Source: Aphanothece sp. CMT-3BRIN-NPC111
GTDB taxonomy: Bacteria; Cyanobacteriota; Cyanobacteriia; Cyanobacteriales; JAHHGU01
DNA length: 64,000 nucleotides
NCBI GenBank assembly: GCA_019359765.1
Contig: JAHHGU010000014.1
Coordinates: forward strand, 47,983-111,982
Direction: 5' to 3'
Below, in pieces: positions 54,370 to 63,331 of the stretch. The notes under the pieces are model-generated. The model saw only the letters and a program-made list of their open reading frames with translations. It was not told where the DNA came from and did no database searches. Numbering within the stretch: the stretch's first letter is position 1; each line of letters begins with the position of its first letter. Made by a program: the position numbers and the translations under genes.

Positions 54370-54692
54370 GCGATCGCATATTTAAATAGTTTTGAGTTTT
54401 GAGTTTTGAGTTTTGAGTTAATAATTAAGAATTAATAACTCCGCATTTTGTCTGAAGACCTAGCCATCTCGCTTCGCTTTAGTTTGTAATTACCCCACAC
54501 ACGAACACAGGGGCTTGAAATAATGACGCTACGCTTTTTGGGTCTTCCATTACTTTAGTTACGGGCTTGAAACCTGAATAGGCGTGAGGTTAAATTAAGC
54601 CCATTCTTACAGAAAATTGGTATAACTCAAAACTAAAAATTTATAAGTTATAACTCAAAACCCAAAACTTAAAACTCAAAACTTTTATAAAA
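54370..54692. other. repeat-rich gap before the HD hydrolase gene
   Basis: About 320 bases. Heptads at 54389-54416 and degenerate ones at 54625-54690 (AACTCAAAACCCAAAACTTAAAAC) flank non-coding DNA. TTAAGAATTAATAACTCCGC recurs from 34617. No gene. Confidence 0.45.
54389..54416. repeat. heptad tandem repeat (GTTTTGA x4)
   Basis: Four perfect copies of GTTTTGA followed by GTTA. Same unit as at 27967-28001. Confidence 0.93.
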
Positions 54693-55268
54693 ATGATGCT
54701 CTCAGAACGCTTTACCGAAGCCGTAACATTTGCCGCCCAGTTACACTCCAACCAAAAGCGCAAAGGTACAGAGATCCCTTATCTTGCCCATCTGCTAGCG
54801 GTCGCTAGTATTGCCCTGGAACATGGGGCAAATGAAGATGAAGCGATCGCCGCCTTGCTACATGATGCTATTGAAGACCAAGGCGGTGCGCCTACCAGAG
54901 AAGAAATCCGTCGCCGCTTTGGGGATACTGTTACAGAAATTGTCGATGGCTGTACTGACGCCGACACTACTCCAAAACCTCCTTGGCATGAGCGCAAGGA
55001 GGCGTACATCGCTCATATTCCTACCGCCTCGACGTCAGTGCGTCTTGTCTCAGCTGCCGATAAGTTGCACAATTCACGCTCAATTCTGAATGATTATCGC
55101 GTGTTGGGCGAGTCAGTTTGGAAGCGCTTTAAAGGGGGCAAAGAAGGCACGCTTTGGTATTACCGTTCTCTCGTTGAGGCATTCCGCAAAGCTGAGTCAA
55201 CACCTCTAATTGACGAATTAGACAGCATTGTTTCTGAGCTAGAACACCTAGTATATAAGACTAACTAA
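54693..55268 (+). CDS. HD domain hydrolase (small alarmone hydrolase-like)
   Basis: A 191-residue protein of the SpoT/MESH1-like HD group: AVTFAAQLHSNQKRKGTEIP (first His), IAALLHDAIEDQGGAPTREE (HD-ED), RLVSAADKLHNSRSILNDYR (last Asp and the K-L-x-N element). It lacks a synthetase or regulatory domain, so it fits a stand-alone (p)ppGpp or NADPH hydrolase. Single gene with degenerate heptad DNA just upstream. Confidence 0.85.
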   Translation: MMLSERFTEAVTFAAQLHSNQKRKGTEIPYLAHLLAVASIALEHGANEDEAIAALLHDAIEDQGGAPTREEIRRRFGDTVTEIVDGCTDADTTPKPPWHERKEAYIAHIPTASTSVRLVSAADKLHNSRSILNDYRVLGESVWKRFKGGKEGTLWYYRSLVEAFRKAESTPLIDELDSIVSELEHLVYKTN

Positions 55269-55418
55269 TTGAGTTAAGTACGTGCTGGTTTGGGATTCTT
55301 TGCTCCACCCAAATTGTGAAAGGTCAACCCTACTAAACTGGCTCTTACAATCTTGACCAGAAAAGGCTCAACCTTTATTAGTTAACCTTAGTGTTTTAGG
55401 TTGTTTTTCCTTTATTAT

Positions 55419-55838
55419 CTACCTGGCGTTGATACCTAAGATATTGGCTTCCCTTAAGTTAGTACCAACTATGTTCGCACCTGTTAAGTCAGTACCCACC
55501 AGGTATGCATCCTTGATGTTTACATTTTTTAAGTTAGCTACTCGCAAGCTAACATCATTTGCAAAAACTCTTGTTAAGTTTGCTCCCTGTAGGTCAGCAC
55601 CAGTTAAGTCAGCACCTTCTAAATTTGCACCTTCTAAACTGGCACCTCTTAAGTTGGCGTTTCTTAAGTCAGCACCAATTAGGTGAGCCCCACTCAAATT
55701 AACACCTGATAAGTCACACTCTGTACACGCATTTGTGTTGAGTAAGCGTATAATGTCGTCAGTGTTGGCAGCTTGAGCTGGAATGGCTAAACCTAATGTG
55801 CTAATTATAGTTGCGATCGCCAGAATGTTAAGTTTCAT
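55419..55838 (-). CDS. secreted pentapeptide repeat protein
   Basis: A 139-residue protein with a signal peptide (MKLNILAIATIISTLGLAIP, cut near AQAA). A Cys-containing segment (TNACTECDLSGVNLSG) is followed by about 17 A(D/N)LxG pentapeptides forming a right-handed quadrilateral helix. Periplasmic or lumenal. I start at 55838 because GGAGG precedes it. Function unknown. Confidence 0.88.
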   Translation of the reverse strand: MKLNILAIATIISTLGLAIPAQAANTDDIIRLLNTNACTECDLSGVNLSGAHLIGADLRNANLRGASLEGANLEGADLTGADLQGANLTRVFANDVSLRVANLKNVNIKDAYLVGTDLTGANIVGTNLREANILGINAR

Positions 55839-56200
55839 GAGGCTTACCTCCGCCCTAAATCTAATGCAGCTAGACAGCTGATAGTAATACAATCGCTTGA
55901 AATATAGGCGAGCGTCGTCAGTCAGAAGGAATAAAAGCTTAGATCTAGTTTGATTTAATTAATTAAATAATTGATTTGTAGGTTTCTATACCTTCTTGAT
56001 CTTCTGGATCTGCCATAACACACACTTCTTCACTTTTCCTTCAGCTTAGTTTCAAAGCCGGGACGCCGCTCTATTACTTGAGAGCGAATTAGAACTGAAT
56101 TGATCTATTACTTAGGAGCGAAGCAACTCCTTCATTACCATACATACCCTGGGATTAGCTATATGGCTGAATTGTCGGTCTAAGCAATAAGGAGGACGAG
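55839..56200. other. intergenic stretch, divergent promoters
   Basis: About 360 bases between divergent genes. An AT-rich segment (55935-55990) could hold promoters. TCTATTACTTGAGAGCGAATTAG near 56070 and TCTATTACTTAGGAGCGAAGC near 56103 form an imperfect direct repeat. No ORF or RNA gene is recognised. Confidence 0.4.
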
Positions 56201-56434
56201 ATGACTCATCATCAACATGACGGCGAACAAAGTACAGGAACCCGCGATGAGAACTACGACCTAATTAGCGTGCTAGATCACTCCCTAGAGGGTGCAAGTA
56301 CCTATGAAATCTACGCCCAAGACGCTGAGGAAGCTGGAGATCAGGAACTTATCGAGTTTTTCCAGCAGTTGCAACAAGAAGAACGCCGACGCGCAGAACG
56401 GGCAAAACAACTGCTTGCCCAGCGTATTAGCTAG
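56201..56434 (+). CDS. small acidic helical protein, ferritin-like
   Basis: A 77-residue protein. DENYDLISVLDHSLEGASTY then EIYAQDAEEAGDQELIEFFQ and QLQQEERRRAERAKQLLAQR. It is a two-helix acidic/basic protein resembling short rubrerythrin-like proteins found in stress clusters. AGGAGG precedes the ATG. No metal site is certain. Confidence 0.65.
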   Translation: MTHHQHDGEQSTGTRDENYDLISVLDHSLEGASTYEIYAQDAEEAGDQELIEFFQQLQQEERRRAERAKQLLAQRIS

Positions 56435-56705
56435 CAGCCAGTTTCTGCACAATAGGGCGCGCCCGCTGAAAGTAATCGCGGACGATGGAAGATAACGCCT
56501 GAATTCTCTACAGATTTGTTGTTTATGATTCGCCCAGGTTCAAAAGGATCTGGGCGGTAACTGGCGTGACGCACCAAAGCTAAATAGTATTTTCCATCGC
56601 TTCAAGATATTACGACTGAATCAACGGCTCTGTGGAAATCGCTGTGTAAGTCATAACAATAAGAGAAAAGAGGAAATCTCGACTAAAGGAGAGATTGTTC
56701 AAGCT
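56435..56705. other. gap with an open but start-less extension of the next gene
   Basis: About 270 bases. The frame of the next gene is open back to about 56529 but contains no ATG, GTG or TTG before 56706. Nothing else is recognised. Confidence 0.4.
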
Positions 56706-57161
56706 TTGAACACCGCTCTGGCTGGCGAGAAATATACGCGGGGAACGTTTGAGCGTTATGTTGAAAAGGCTTCTGGGGCTGACGTGCGATCGCTCTTCCA
56801 AGAAATAGTTCAAAATAAACAGCATCACATCCAGATGCTGGAGGAGCGTCTTAATGCTCTGGGTGAAAAACCCTCCTTACCTGCGAAAGCTGCTGAAACT
56901 ATGGCAAAGGTAAATGAGGCACTTAAGGGCAGTGACGAAATAGGTCTGTTACGCCGCGCACTCGGAGATATGCAAACAGGTGTTGTTGACACCTACTCCC
57001 TGCGAAATCAATTGACAGATCCGATATCAGTGGCGTTGTTAAACGAAATTGAAGTGGATCTGGCACGGTACGACCAGCGTGTGGCTCAACTTTATCATCA
57101 GGCACTGGGGGTACAACCTATCCAGGTAGTCAGAACAACTACTAGCACTGTTATTGGTTAA
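56706..57161 (+). CDS. ferritin-like helical-bundle protein (PA2169/DUF2383-like)
   Basis: A 151-residue, all-helical protein: ALAGEKYTRGTFERYVEKAS, LFQEIVQNKQHHIQMLEERL, LNALGEKPSLPAKAAETM and LLNEIEVDLARYDQRVAQLY. Periodic Glu/His/Gln residues resemble four-helix ferritin-like stress proteins, though canonical iron ligands are incomplete. The only start is TTG at 56706, with AAAGGAG 14 bases upstream. The preceding in-frame residues (STKGEIVQALNTALAG) look like natural family sequence, so the true start may be upstream and non-standard, or lost. Confidence 0.6.
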   Translation: MNTALAGEKYTRGTFERYVEKASGADVRSLFQEIVQNKQHHIQMLEERLNALGEKPSLPAKAAETMAKVNEALKGSDEIGLLRRALGDMQTGVVDTYSLRNQLTDPISVALLNEIEVDLARYDQRVAQLYHQALGVQPIQVVRTTTSTVIG

Positions 57162-57202
57162 CGGAGCTGTCGATTTTCCCATAGATGATTTGTTTTTGTA
57201 GA

Positions 57203-57225
57203 GCAGGCGTTCAGCCTGCCTTTTT
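57203..57225 (+). terminator. intrinsic terminator
   Basis: GCAGGC-GTTCA-GCCTGC, then CTTTTT. It lies 42 bases after the stop of the ferritin-like gene. Confidence 0.85.
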
Positions 57226-57365
57226 ATTCGGCTTTAACTTTTTTGCCACTTTGTTCCCTGAGGACAAGAGCTAGTATTTACATTAGATAAGCTGCATAAC
57301 TTCTATTTACGAAATTTGTAAATTTTAATTGTAGATAAAATATACATCCATTAGGCGAGAGTGTC

Positions 57366-58490
57366 GTGAGCTTATTCAATCTATTTAAATTTGCCAAGGT
57401 TGGGCGATCGCCAAAATTGGGTTTTATTGGCTGGTCATTGCTTTTGCTCACCTCTGGCTGTTCAAGAGAAGATCGTCATTATTGGACTCAGGGATGTATT
57501 AGCTCGGATGAGTCTGTAATGGCAGCCGTTGGTGACGTAGCAGCATTAGTGGATTTGAAAACGGGTAAGCTTCTCAAGCAATTTAACGCCTACCTGAATA
57601 ACGTCGTTTGTTTCCCTAATGGCGATATTGTGGGGCTAAGCTCAAGTAAAGTTGTTTCGCTGCCTACAGGCAAAGAGATTCCTCAAGGCGTAGAGAGAGA
57701 TGTAATTGGTCCAGTTGGCAACGATCAGATTGCAGTTTCTTTTAGAAGCACCGATTCACAAGCTAAGTCTAGGGGTTCCTTAGAGGTATCAATCCAGACT
57801 CTAGGCGCAAAATTCGATGCGACCAAGGTGTTCACACTGTTACCCAACCTTTTTAAGGGTATCGGAGATCTGCACCCAGAACGCTTACAAACAAGACCTG
57901 TGCGCGTCCTCAGCAACAATCAAATTCTGGTGCTGGCAGGTTCTTTTCCCGACATTTATGCAGGAAAGGTTCAACCTGCTCCATGGGGTTTCTTCATTGT
58001 AGATCCCATCGCCAGAACAGTTGCCCCTCAGGGACTGATACGAAGTAACGATGATTTGGTTAACATGCATACGCTTGACGAAACTACTGCCACACCAGAT
58101 GGCAAGATACTTGCTACAGCATTTACACATACATTCTCTGGTGAGAAGGGAGTGGCGATCGCGCTGATGCAAGCCGACCAAAAGCAGGAAATATTTCGGC
58201 TCAAGATTCAACCTGCCCAAGAGGTAGATGAACTTAGACTGAATCCAGCAGGAGACCTACTGGCAGTTGGTATCCGCTTGCCTAATGGTCAAGAAGGGCA
58301 GGTTTATATGCTTGATGGACGCACAGGAGAAATCCTTTGGAAAACAGCGCCTGCCAAAGGAAAGATATATTACATGGATTTTCTGAAAGACGATTCGCTA
58401 GTAGTTATGACATCCAACCGGACTGTATCTAGAAGAAATAGCCGGAATGGTCAAATTCAGTGGGAAAATAGCTATCGTGAGTCATCATAA
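57366..58490 (+). CDS. lipoprotein with beta-propeller-like repeats, unknown function
   Basis: A 374-residue protein. The signal sequence LGFIGWSLLLLTSGCSRE ends at a likely lipobox Cys. Repeated strands (VAALVDLKTGKLLKQFNAYL; LAVGIRLPNGQEGQVYMLDG; RTGEILWKTAPAKGKIYYMD; RNSRNGQIQWENSYRE) resemble a PQQ/WD-like propeller. Starts at GTG. No partner gene; a bidirectional hairpin lies downstream. Confidence 0.7.
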   Translation: MSLFNLFKFAKVGRSPKLGFIGWSLLLLTSGCSREDRHYWTQGCISSDESVMAAVGDVAALVDLKTGKLLKQFNAYLNNVVCFPNGDIVGLSSSKVVSLPTGKEIPQGVERDVIGPVGNDQIAVSFRSTDSQAKSRGSLEVSIQTLGAKFDATKVFTLLPNLFKGIGDLHPERLQTRPVRVLSNNQILVLAGSFPDIYAGKVQPAPWGFFIVDPIARTVAPQGLIRSNDDLVNMHTLDETTATPDGKILATAFTHTFSGEKGVAIALMQADQKQEIFRLKIQPAQEVDELRLNPAGDLLAVGIRLPNGQEGQVYMLDGRTGEILWKTAPAKGKIYYMDFLKDDSLVVMTSNRTVSRRNSRNGQIQWENSYRESS

Positions 58491-58555
58491 ATATAGCTGT
58501 TAATAGATAAAAACTGCCCTTGCATAGGGCATATTCGCACAATTTTTATAAACTA

Positions 58556-58587
58556 AATGCTGGGTTATAAAAAATAAACCCAGCATT
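58556..58587. terminator. perfect 11-base-arm hairpin between convergent genes
   Basis: AATGCTGGGTT-ATAAAAAATA-AACCCAGCATT, between the propeller lipoprotein and the HCP gene. A second hairpin, TGCCCT-TGCAT-AGGGCA, lies at 58515-58531. Probably ends both transcripts. Confidence 0.65.
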
Positions 58588-58651
58588 ACCAGCCCTAACT
58601 ATTTAGCAAACTGTTAAATTCGCCTTGTTGCTTAACCAAGATTCAGAAATT

Positions 58652-59131
58652 TTAGAGGTCAGCACCAGCGGCTGGTTCAGTACCCATAGGTAATACAGCA
58701 CCTCTTAGGAAATCAATTTGTTTGTTAAAATCCATTCCCTCAATCTGCGCTAATAAATCTTTTCCTTCTTGAGGAAATTCATAGTTTGGAGGCATAGGAA
58801 TGATGGTACCGCTTTCCATGCCTTGTGCTAGAAAATACCAAAAAGCTAGTTTGGTTTCAGGGCTTAAAGATCCATACTCACGGCTGAGCTGAGTATCTTT
58901 CTTAGAAGCAATGTCGCGTTGAACCTGTAGTTGTTCTTCATGGGACAGTTCTTTGACTTGATTGAACAACCCCTGAGCAATTTCACTTCCAGAAGCGCCT
59001 GGAGCCGCTGGCGTAATCGACTTACCTAGTTTTTCATAAACGAACCAAAGCAGGGCTAGCTGATCGTCTACACTCAAGCCCTTCAAGGCATCTTTACCTT
59101 GGTCATAGGCGCTTATATCGGTTTCTGTCAT
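58652..59131 (-). CDS. helical carotenoid protein (OCP N-terminal domain homologue)
   Basis: A 159-residue protein composed only of the OCP N-terminal carotenoid-binding domain: SVDDQLALLWFVYEKLGKSI, TPAAPGASGSEIAQGLF, REYGSLSPETKLAFWYFLAQ and IIPMPPNYEFPQ. It has no NTF2-like regulatory domain, so it is not a full OCP. HCPs bind keto-carotenoids and quench singlet oxygen or phycobilisome energy, depending on clade. Trp/Tyr carotenoid-tunnel residues are present. It diverges from the SDR gene with a 161-base gap. Confidence 0.92.
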   Translation of the reverse strand: MTETDISAYDQGKDALKGLSVDDQLALLWFVYEKLGKSITPAAPGASGSEIAQGLFNQVKELSHEEQLQVQRDIASKKDTQLSREYGSLSPETKLAFWYFLAQGMESGTIIPMPPNYEFPQEGKDLLAQIEGMDFNKQIDFLRGAVLPMGTEPAAGADL

Positions 59132-59292
59132 AAAAAAGGAATTTTTGAACTCAACTCCCTGAACTTAACAAACGGTAACGGTGGCTTAAACCTACCAAAG
59201 ACAGAGGTAAGTAACCTTACTCAAGACAGAGGAAAGGTAAACGTTACTGAAAGAGTGTGGGAAGGAGGGTGTAAGCGAAGGGAGATTTTAAT

Positions 59293-60165
59293 GTGAGTAG
59301 ACGTCTGGAAGGTAAGGTTGCCATTGTTACTGGCGCGGGTACTGGAATTGGAGAAGCGATCGCGCATAAATTTGCCAAAGAAGGTGCCAAAGTCGTTGTC
59401 AATGGATTACCTGACGATCCAGTAACTCAAGTAGCCGAGGCGATTAAGCAATACGGCGGGGAAGCGATCGCTCACCCAGGTGACGTTTCACAAGAATCAA
59501 ACGCCCAAGCTTGCATCCATGAAGCCATAACCAGTTATGGACAATTAGATATTTTGGTGAATAACGCCGGTGTATTCGTTGTCACAAGTGAAACCCAAAA
59601 TTATCCAGTTGAGGACTTTGACTACACGCTGCGGATGAACATCCGTTCAGCCTTCCTGATGACTAAGTACGCCTTGCCACACCTGCAAAAAACACAAGGT
59701 AACATTATCTCCGCTGGTTCGGAAGCGGGTTTTAACGGCTTAGCGCAAAATACACCCTACGGCGGTACTAAAGGCTGGATGCACTCTTTTATGAAAGGAG
59801 TTGCTGTGGAACAGGCCAAGTATGGCGTTCGTGCTAATTGTTATTGTCCGGGGCCCATTGATACAGCGTGGACGCATCAGGAAACCGGCCCCATGGATGC
59901 TGAGATGGAAGAAATGTTGATTAATGCAACACCCCTGGCACGACGCGGAACGCCGGAGGAAGTCGCTAATGTGTGTGCTTTTTTGGCTTCTGATGAGGCG
60001 AGTTACGTTACGGGTGCCTTATGGCTGGTGGATGGTGGCATCACGGTTGCCAAGGGTGCAGTGGGTGCCAAAACACCAAAGTCACTTCGTAGCGAACCCC
60101 AAGGCGAATTGCGCCTGGATCATTCTCTAGAAGGGTTAGAAGGCAAAAAAACTCATGCAATATAA
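59293..60165 (+). CDS. short-chain dehydrogenase/reductase
   Basis: A 290-residue SDR: GKVAIVTGAGTGIGEAIAHK (cofactor loop), ILVNNAGVFVVTSE, catalytic Ser-Tyr-Lys in ISAGSEAG ... PYGGTKGWMHSF and the C-terminal ASYVTGALWLVDGGITVAKG. Starts at GTG with GGGAG upstream. The extra basic C-terminal tail (TPKSLRSEPQGELRLDH) is unusual. Leads the stress-like gene run; substrate unknown. Confidence 0.9.
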   Translation: MSRRLEGKVAIVTGAGTGIGEAIAHKFAKEGAKVVVNGLPDDPVTQVAEAIKQYGGEAIAHPGDVSQESNAQACIHEAITSYGQLDILVNNAGVFVVTSETQNYPVEDFDYTLRMNIRSAFLMTKYALPHLQKTQGNIISAGSEAGFNGLAQNTPYGGTKGWMHSFMKGVAVEQAKYGVRANCYCPGPIDTAWTHQETGPMDAEMEEMLINATPLARRGTPEEVANVCAFLASDEASYVTGALWLVDGGITVAKGAVGAKTPKSLRSEPQGELRLDHSLEGLEGKKTHAI

Positions 60166-60393
60166 AGCAGATTCAGTTGTATTCATAATCACCTCTCGCC
60201 TTAACATAAGCTCCTTTCCTGAGCTAGAAGTTGCCGGAAACATTAGTAGTTATTTTGTTGAAGTCTGCTGAATCACAGTAGAAGGCACTAAAGCCGCACG
60301 CAGATATAACGCGATCGCTTAACAAAATTTCCCAACCAGCATTTTGTAAAGATATTCCTACAACGCCAGTAATTATCTGAGGTAATCAAAAAT

Positions 60394-61098
60394 ATGGAAT
60401 CAAGCGATATCACCAACCCACAAGATCAGCAAAGCCAGAGCGGAAGCAGCAATCTCAGCGATACTGAACGCTGGGGTTCACTCATTGGGGGCGGCGCACT
60501 CGTACTCATGGGTTTAAGACAAGGCTCTCTTCGGGGGGCGCTGACGGCAATCGCGGGTGGGGGTTTGATTTATCACGGTGCAACGGCACAAAGCAGCATA
60601 CAGGAAAAAGTTGGCATGAACCAAAGCATCAAAGTTGAAAAGACGGTAACTATCAATAAATCACCGGAAGAACTGTATCGCTTCTGGCACAACTTCGAGA
60701 ATTTGCCGACCTTCATGAAGCATCTCAAATACGTGAGGGTAATAAATCAAACGCGATCGCACTGGATTGCCAACGCGCCGATGGGTTCCAGCGTGGAATG
60801 GGATGCAGATATTGTCAACGATCAAGAAAACAAGTTAATCGCTTGGACTTCGGTTGAAGGCGCAGACGTGGACAACTCTGGTTTCGTGCGCTTTACGCCA
60901 ACAGCCTCTGGGCGTGGAACTGAAGTTAAGGTTGTGATTGAATACAACCCGCCAGGGGGTGCAGTTGGAAGTGCGATCGCCAAACTTTTTGGTGAAGAAC
61001 CGGAACAGCAGGCTGGAGATGACTTACGTCGCTTCAAGCAATTGATGGAAACAGGGGAAATTCCCACAACCGAAGGTCAACCTTCTGGCAGGAAATAG
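60394..61098 (+). CDS. SRPBCC/polyketide cyclase-like protein with N-terminal helices
   Basis: A 234-residue protein. The N-terminus has glycine-rich hydrophobic segments (SLIGGGALVLMGLRQGSL; LTAIAGGGLIYHGATAQ), DUF2892-like. The C-terminal START-like domain has VEKTVTINKSPEELYRFWHN, FENLPTFMKHLKYVRVIN and WTSVEGADVDNSGFVRFTP. Often found beside stress and CsbD-like genes. Ligand unknown. Confidence 0.85.
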   Translation: MESSDITNPQDQQSQSGSSNLSDTERWGSLIGGGALVLMGLRQGSLRGALTAIAGGGLIYHGATAQSSIQEKVGMNQSIKVEKTVTINKSPEELYRFWHNFENLPTFMKHLKYVRVINQTRSHWIANAPMGSSVEWDADIVNDQENKLIAWTSVEGADVDNSGFVRFTPTASGRGTEVKVVIEYNPPGGAVGSAIAKLFGEEPEQQAGDDLRRFKQLMETGEIPTTEGQPSGRK

Positions 61099-61251
61099 CA
61101 ACATCATAAGCTGTTCGGCATCTAAATTGTCCCTTAGTAAAACCTTAAAGCCTTACACCTGAGTGTGGACAGTGAATTTGAATAAATGATTTAAACGCTG
61201 AGCAGCTTAAAGATTTATTGGAAACTGAAAACAGTAGAATATAGGATTTAC

Positions 61252-61626
61252 ATGAAACCAGCAATTGCTTTAATTAAGAGGATTAAACTCCGCCAAATTA
61301 TCAGTATTTTCTTGGTAGCAATTACATTTTTAGCGCTGAATGCATTTACCGATAACGGCAACGTCCAAGCATTAGCTGAAGATTCAACGCCAGTGCCGGA
61401 TTATTCTTACCAACTTAAGTTGACTGCCGATAATATAAAAAGAAGCACTGAGCAATCAGGCGAGTTTTTAGGCAACAATTCCTTGCAGAAGGCGGAAAAG
61501 GCTGTTGATAATCTTCGAGATAATATCAAGCTTGACGAACCCCTTAAGGAAACTCCTAAAAAGTTTTTAAATCAGGTTAAAAATCAATCTAATGAACTAG
61601 TAAATGGTACCCAGAATGAACGATAA
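61252..61626 (+). CDS. secreted helical protein, paralogue A
   Basis: A 124-residue protein starting MKPAIALIKRIKLRQIISIF, with a signal/anchor helix (IISIFLVAITFLALNAF) and an acidic helical tail (KAEKAVDNLRDNIKLDEPLK). It resembles the next small protein in the RxIxLRQII start, hydrophobic core and D-N-x-R-x-x-x-x-L-D-E-x-L motif. Probably anchored or secreted. Function unknown. Confidence 0.7.
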   Translation: MKPAIALIKRIKLRQIISIFLVAITFLALNAFTDNGNVQALAEDSTPVPDYSYQLKLTADNIKRSTEQSGEFLGNNSLQKAEKAVDNLRDNIKLDEPLKETPKKFLNQVKNQSNELVNGTQNER

Positions 61627-61640
61627 AAATAGAGAAGCTG

Positions 61641-61680
61641 CCTATGAGGGCAGCCTTCAACAAAGGCTTGACCTTTGAAA
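61641..61680 (+). pseudogene. fragment of the alcohol dehydrogenase gene
   Basis: About 40 bases in the gap between the two paralogues match 63107-63146 in the ADH gene with five differences. They read [10 protein letters not shown] versus [10 protein letters not shown]. Beyond it the sequences diverge. It looks like a relic of an earlier gene order or a recombination scar. Confidence 0.55.
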
Positions 61681-61707
61681 CCATAAAACATCACAAGGAG
61701 TATTTTC

Positions 61708-62079
61708 ATGAAACGAGTAATTTCTTTTTTGCAAACGATTCGCCTGCGCCAAATCATTACTGTTTTTCTGGCAGGAATCACATTGTGGGTAAGTTCTGCT
61801 TTTGGCTATGGCGGCGAGTTGCAAGCGCAGGCTAACACACAGACTCCAGCAGCTACATCTTCTCAAGTTAATCGCAGTGGTGCTGAAGATGGTGGAGACG
61901 GCTTAATTGATACGCTTAAGAGTGCTGCGGACAATGTCCGAGAAAAGCTGAATCTTGATGAAGAACTACCTAGAAGTACAAAAGAATTTTTAGATACGAC
62001 CAAGGACAAAGCCAATGAAGCTGTAACGGCTCCTCAACAAGCTGCAAAAGATGCTGCTAATTCAGCTAATAACCGATAA
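61708..62079 (+). CDS. secreted helical protein, paralogue B
   Basis: A 123-residue protein starting MKRVISFLQTIRLRQIITVF, with a helix (IITVFLAGITLWVSSAFGY) and a soluble helical part (SAADNVREKLNLDEELPRST; KEFLDTTKDKANEAVTAPQQ). Paralogous to the preceding small gene. AAGGAG lies upstream. A terminator follows. Function unknown. Confidence 0.72.
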   Translation: MKRVISFLQTIRLRQIITVFLAGITLWVSSAFGYGGELQAQANTQTPAATSSQVNRSGAEDGGDGLIDTLKSAADNVREKLNLDEELPRSTKEFLDTTKDKANEAVTAPQQAAKDAANSANNR

Positions 62080-62089
62080 AAAATGAAGT

Positions 62090-62122
62090 AAAAAGGATGA
62101 AGTTTAACACTTTATCCTTTTT
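62090..62122 (+). terminator. hairpin with T-run after paralogue B
   Basis: AAAAAGGATGAAGT-TTAAC-ACTTTATCCTTTTT: a 14-base arm with one G-T pair and a terminal T-run. Could partly terminate or attenuate before the ADH gene. Confidence 0.75.
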
Positions 62123-62152
62123 GCTGAGAGCTTATTTAAGGAGAACAATTGA

Positions 62153-63328
62153 ATGAAAGCTCTTTGCTGGCACGGTGCCAATGACGTTCGGGTAGATACA
62201 GTACCCGATCCGAAAATTATCAATCCGCGTGATGCCATTATCAAAATCACCTCAACGGCGATATGTGGCTCAGATCTGCATATATACGACGGCTATATTC
62301 CGACTATGCAGTCTGGTGATATCCTCGGTCATGAGTTTATGGGGGAAGTCGTTGAGGTTGGCAGCGCTATCAATAATTTGAAGATAGGCGATCGCGTAGT
62401 TATTCCCTTCACCATCTCCTGCGGCAGCTGTTTCTTCTGCAATCGTGATTTGTGGTCGCTGTGCGATAACTCCAACCCCAATGCTTGGATGGCGGAAAAA
62501 ATGTACGGCCATTCACCAGCGGCACTGTTTGGCTACTCCCACTTATTCGGCGGCTATGCTGGAGGTCAAGCGGAGTATGCACGAGTGCCCTTTGCTGATG
62601 TTGGTGCCATGAAGATTCCCGATGGACTAACAGACGACCAAGTGCTATTTCTCACAGATATCTTCCCCACCGGCTACATGGCAGCAGAAAATTGTGATAT
62701 TGAACCCGGTGATATCGTCGCAGTCTGGGGCTGCGGGCCAGTCGGTCAGTTTGCAATTAAGAGTGCTTATATGCTCGGTGCAGAGCGCGTTATCGGCATC
62801 GACCGCATTCCCGAACGCCTGCAAATGGCTAAGGAAAAATGCAATGCAGAGATCATCAATTACGAAGAAGTTGATGCTGGCGAGGCACTCAAAGAAATGA
62901 CTGGGGGACGTGGACCCGATGCTTGCATTGATGCCGTGGGGATGGAAGCGCACGGCACGGGGCCAGATTCATTTTACGACCAAGTAAAGCAAGCTGTACG
63001 TTTGGAAACAGACCGACCCACGGCACTGCGGCAAGTAATTGTCGCTGCTCGCAAGGGGGGTCATGTGTCAATTGCGGGCGTTTACGGTGGCTTCCTCGAC
63101 AAAATACCGATGGGGGCAGCCTTTAATAAAGGCTTGACCTTTAAAATGGGACAGACGCACGTACATAAGTACCTGCGTCCATTGCTAGAACGTATCCAAA
63201 ACGGCGAGATCGATCCGTCATTCGTGATTACGCATCGCCTACCGCTACAAGAAGCCCCGCACGGCTACGAGATTTTTAAGAAGAAAAAAGACAGCTGCAT
63301 CAAGGTCGTACTCAAACCAGGAGGTTAA
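62153..63328 (+). CDS. zinc-dependent alcohol dehydrogenase (formaldehyde dehydrogenase-like)
   Basis: A 391-residue medium-chain dehydrogenase. The catalytic zinc site fits [14 protein letters not shown] and [13 protein letters not shown]; the structural zinc fits [17 protein letters not shown]. The cofactor loop is [18 protein letters not shown] long insert follows [15 protein letters not shown], as in the glutathione-independent formaldehyde dehydrogenase-like branch. AAGGAG precedes the ATG. Often seen in stress-gene runs. Confidence 0.93.
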   Translation: MKALCWHGANDVRVDTVPDPKIINPRDAIIKITSTAICGSDLHIYDGYIPTMQSGDILGHEFMGEVVEVGSAINNLKIGDRVVIPFTISCGSCFFCNRDLWSLCDNSNPNAWMAEKMYGHSPAALFGYSHLFGGYAGGQAEYARVPFADVGAMKIPDGLTDDQVLFLTDIFPTGYMAAENCDIEPGDIVAVWGCGPVGQFAIKSAYMLGAERVIGIDRIPERLQMAKEKCNAEIINYEEVDAGEALKEMTGGRGPDACIDAVGMEAHGTGPDSFYDQVKQAVRLETDRPTALRQVIVAARKGGHVSIAGVYGGFLDKIPMGAAFNKGLTFKMGQTHVHKYLRPLLERIQNGEIDPSFVITHRLPLQEAPHGYEIFKKKKDSCIKVVLKPGG

Positions 63329-63331
63329 ACA

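Noticed and set aside
61644..61835. 63-codon ORF starting [15 protein letters not shown]
   Set aside because: Starts in the ADH fragment and then runs out of frame through the supported paralogue B gene.
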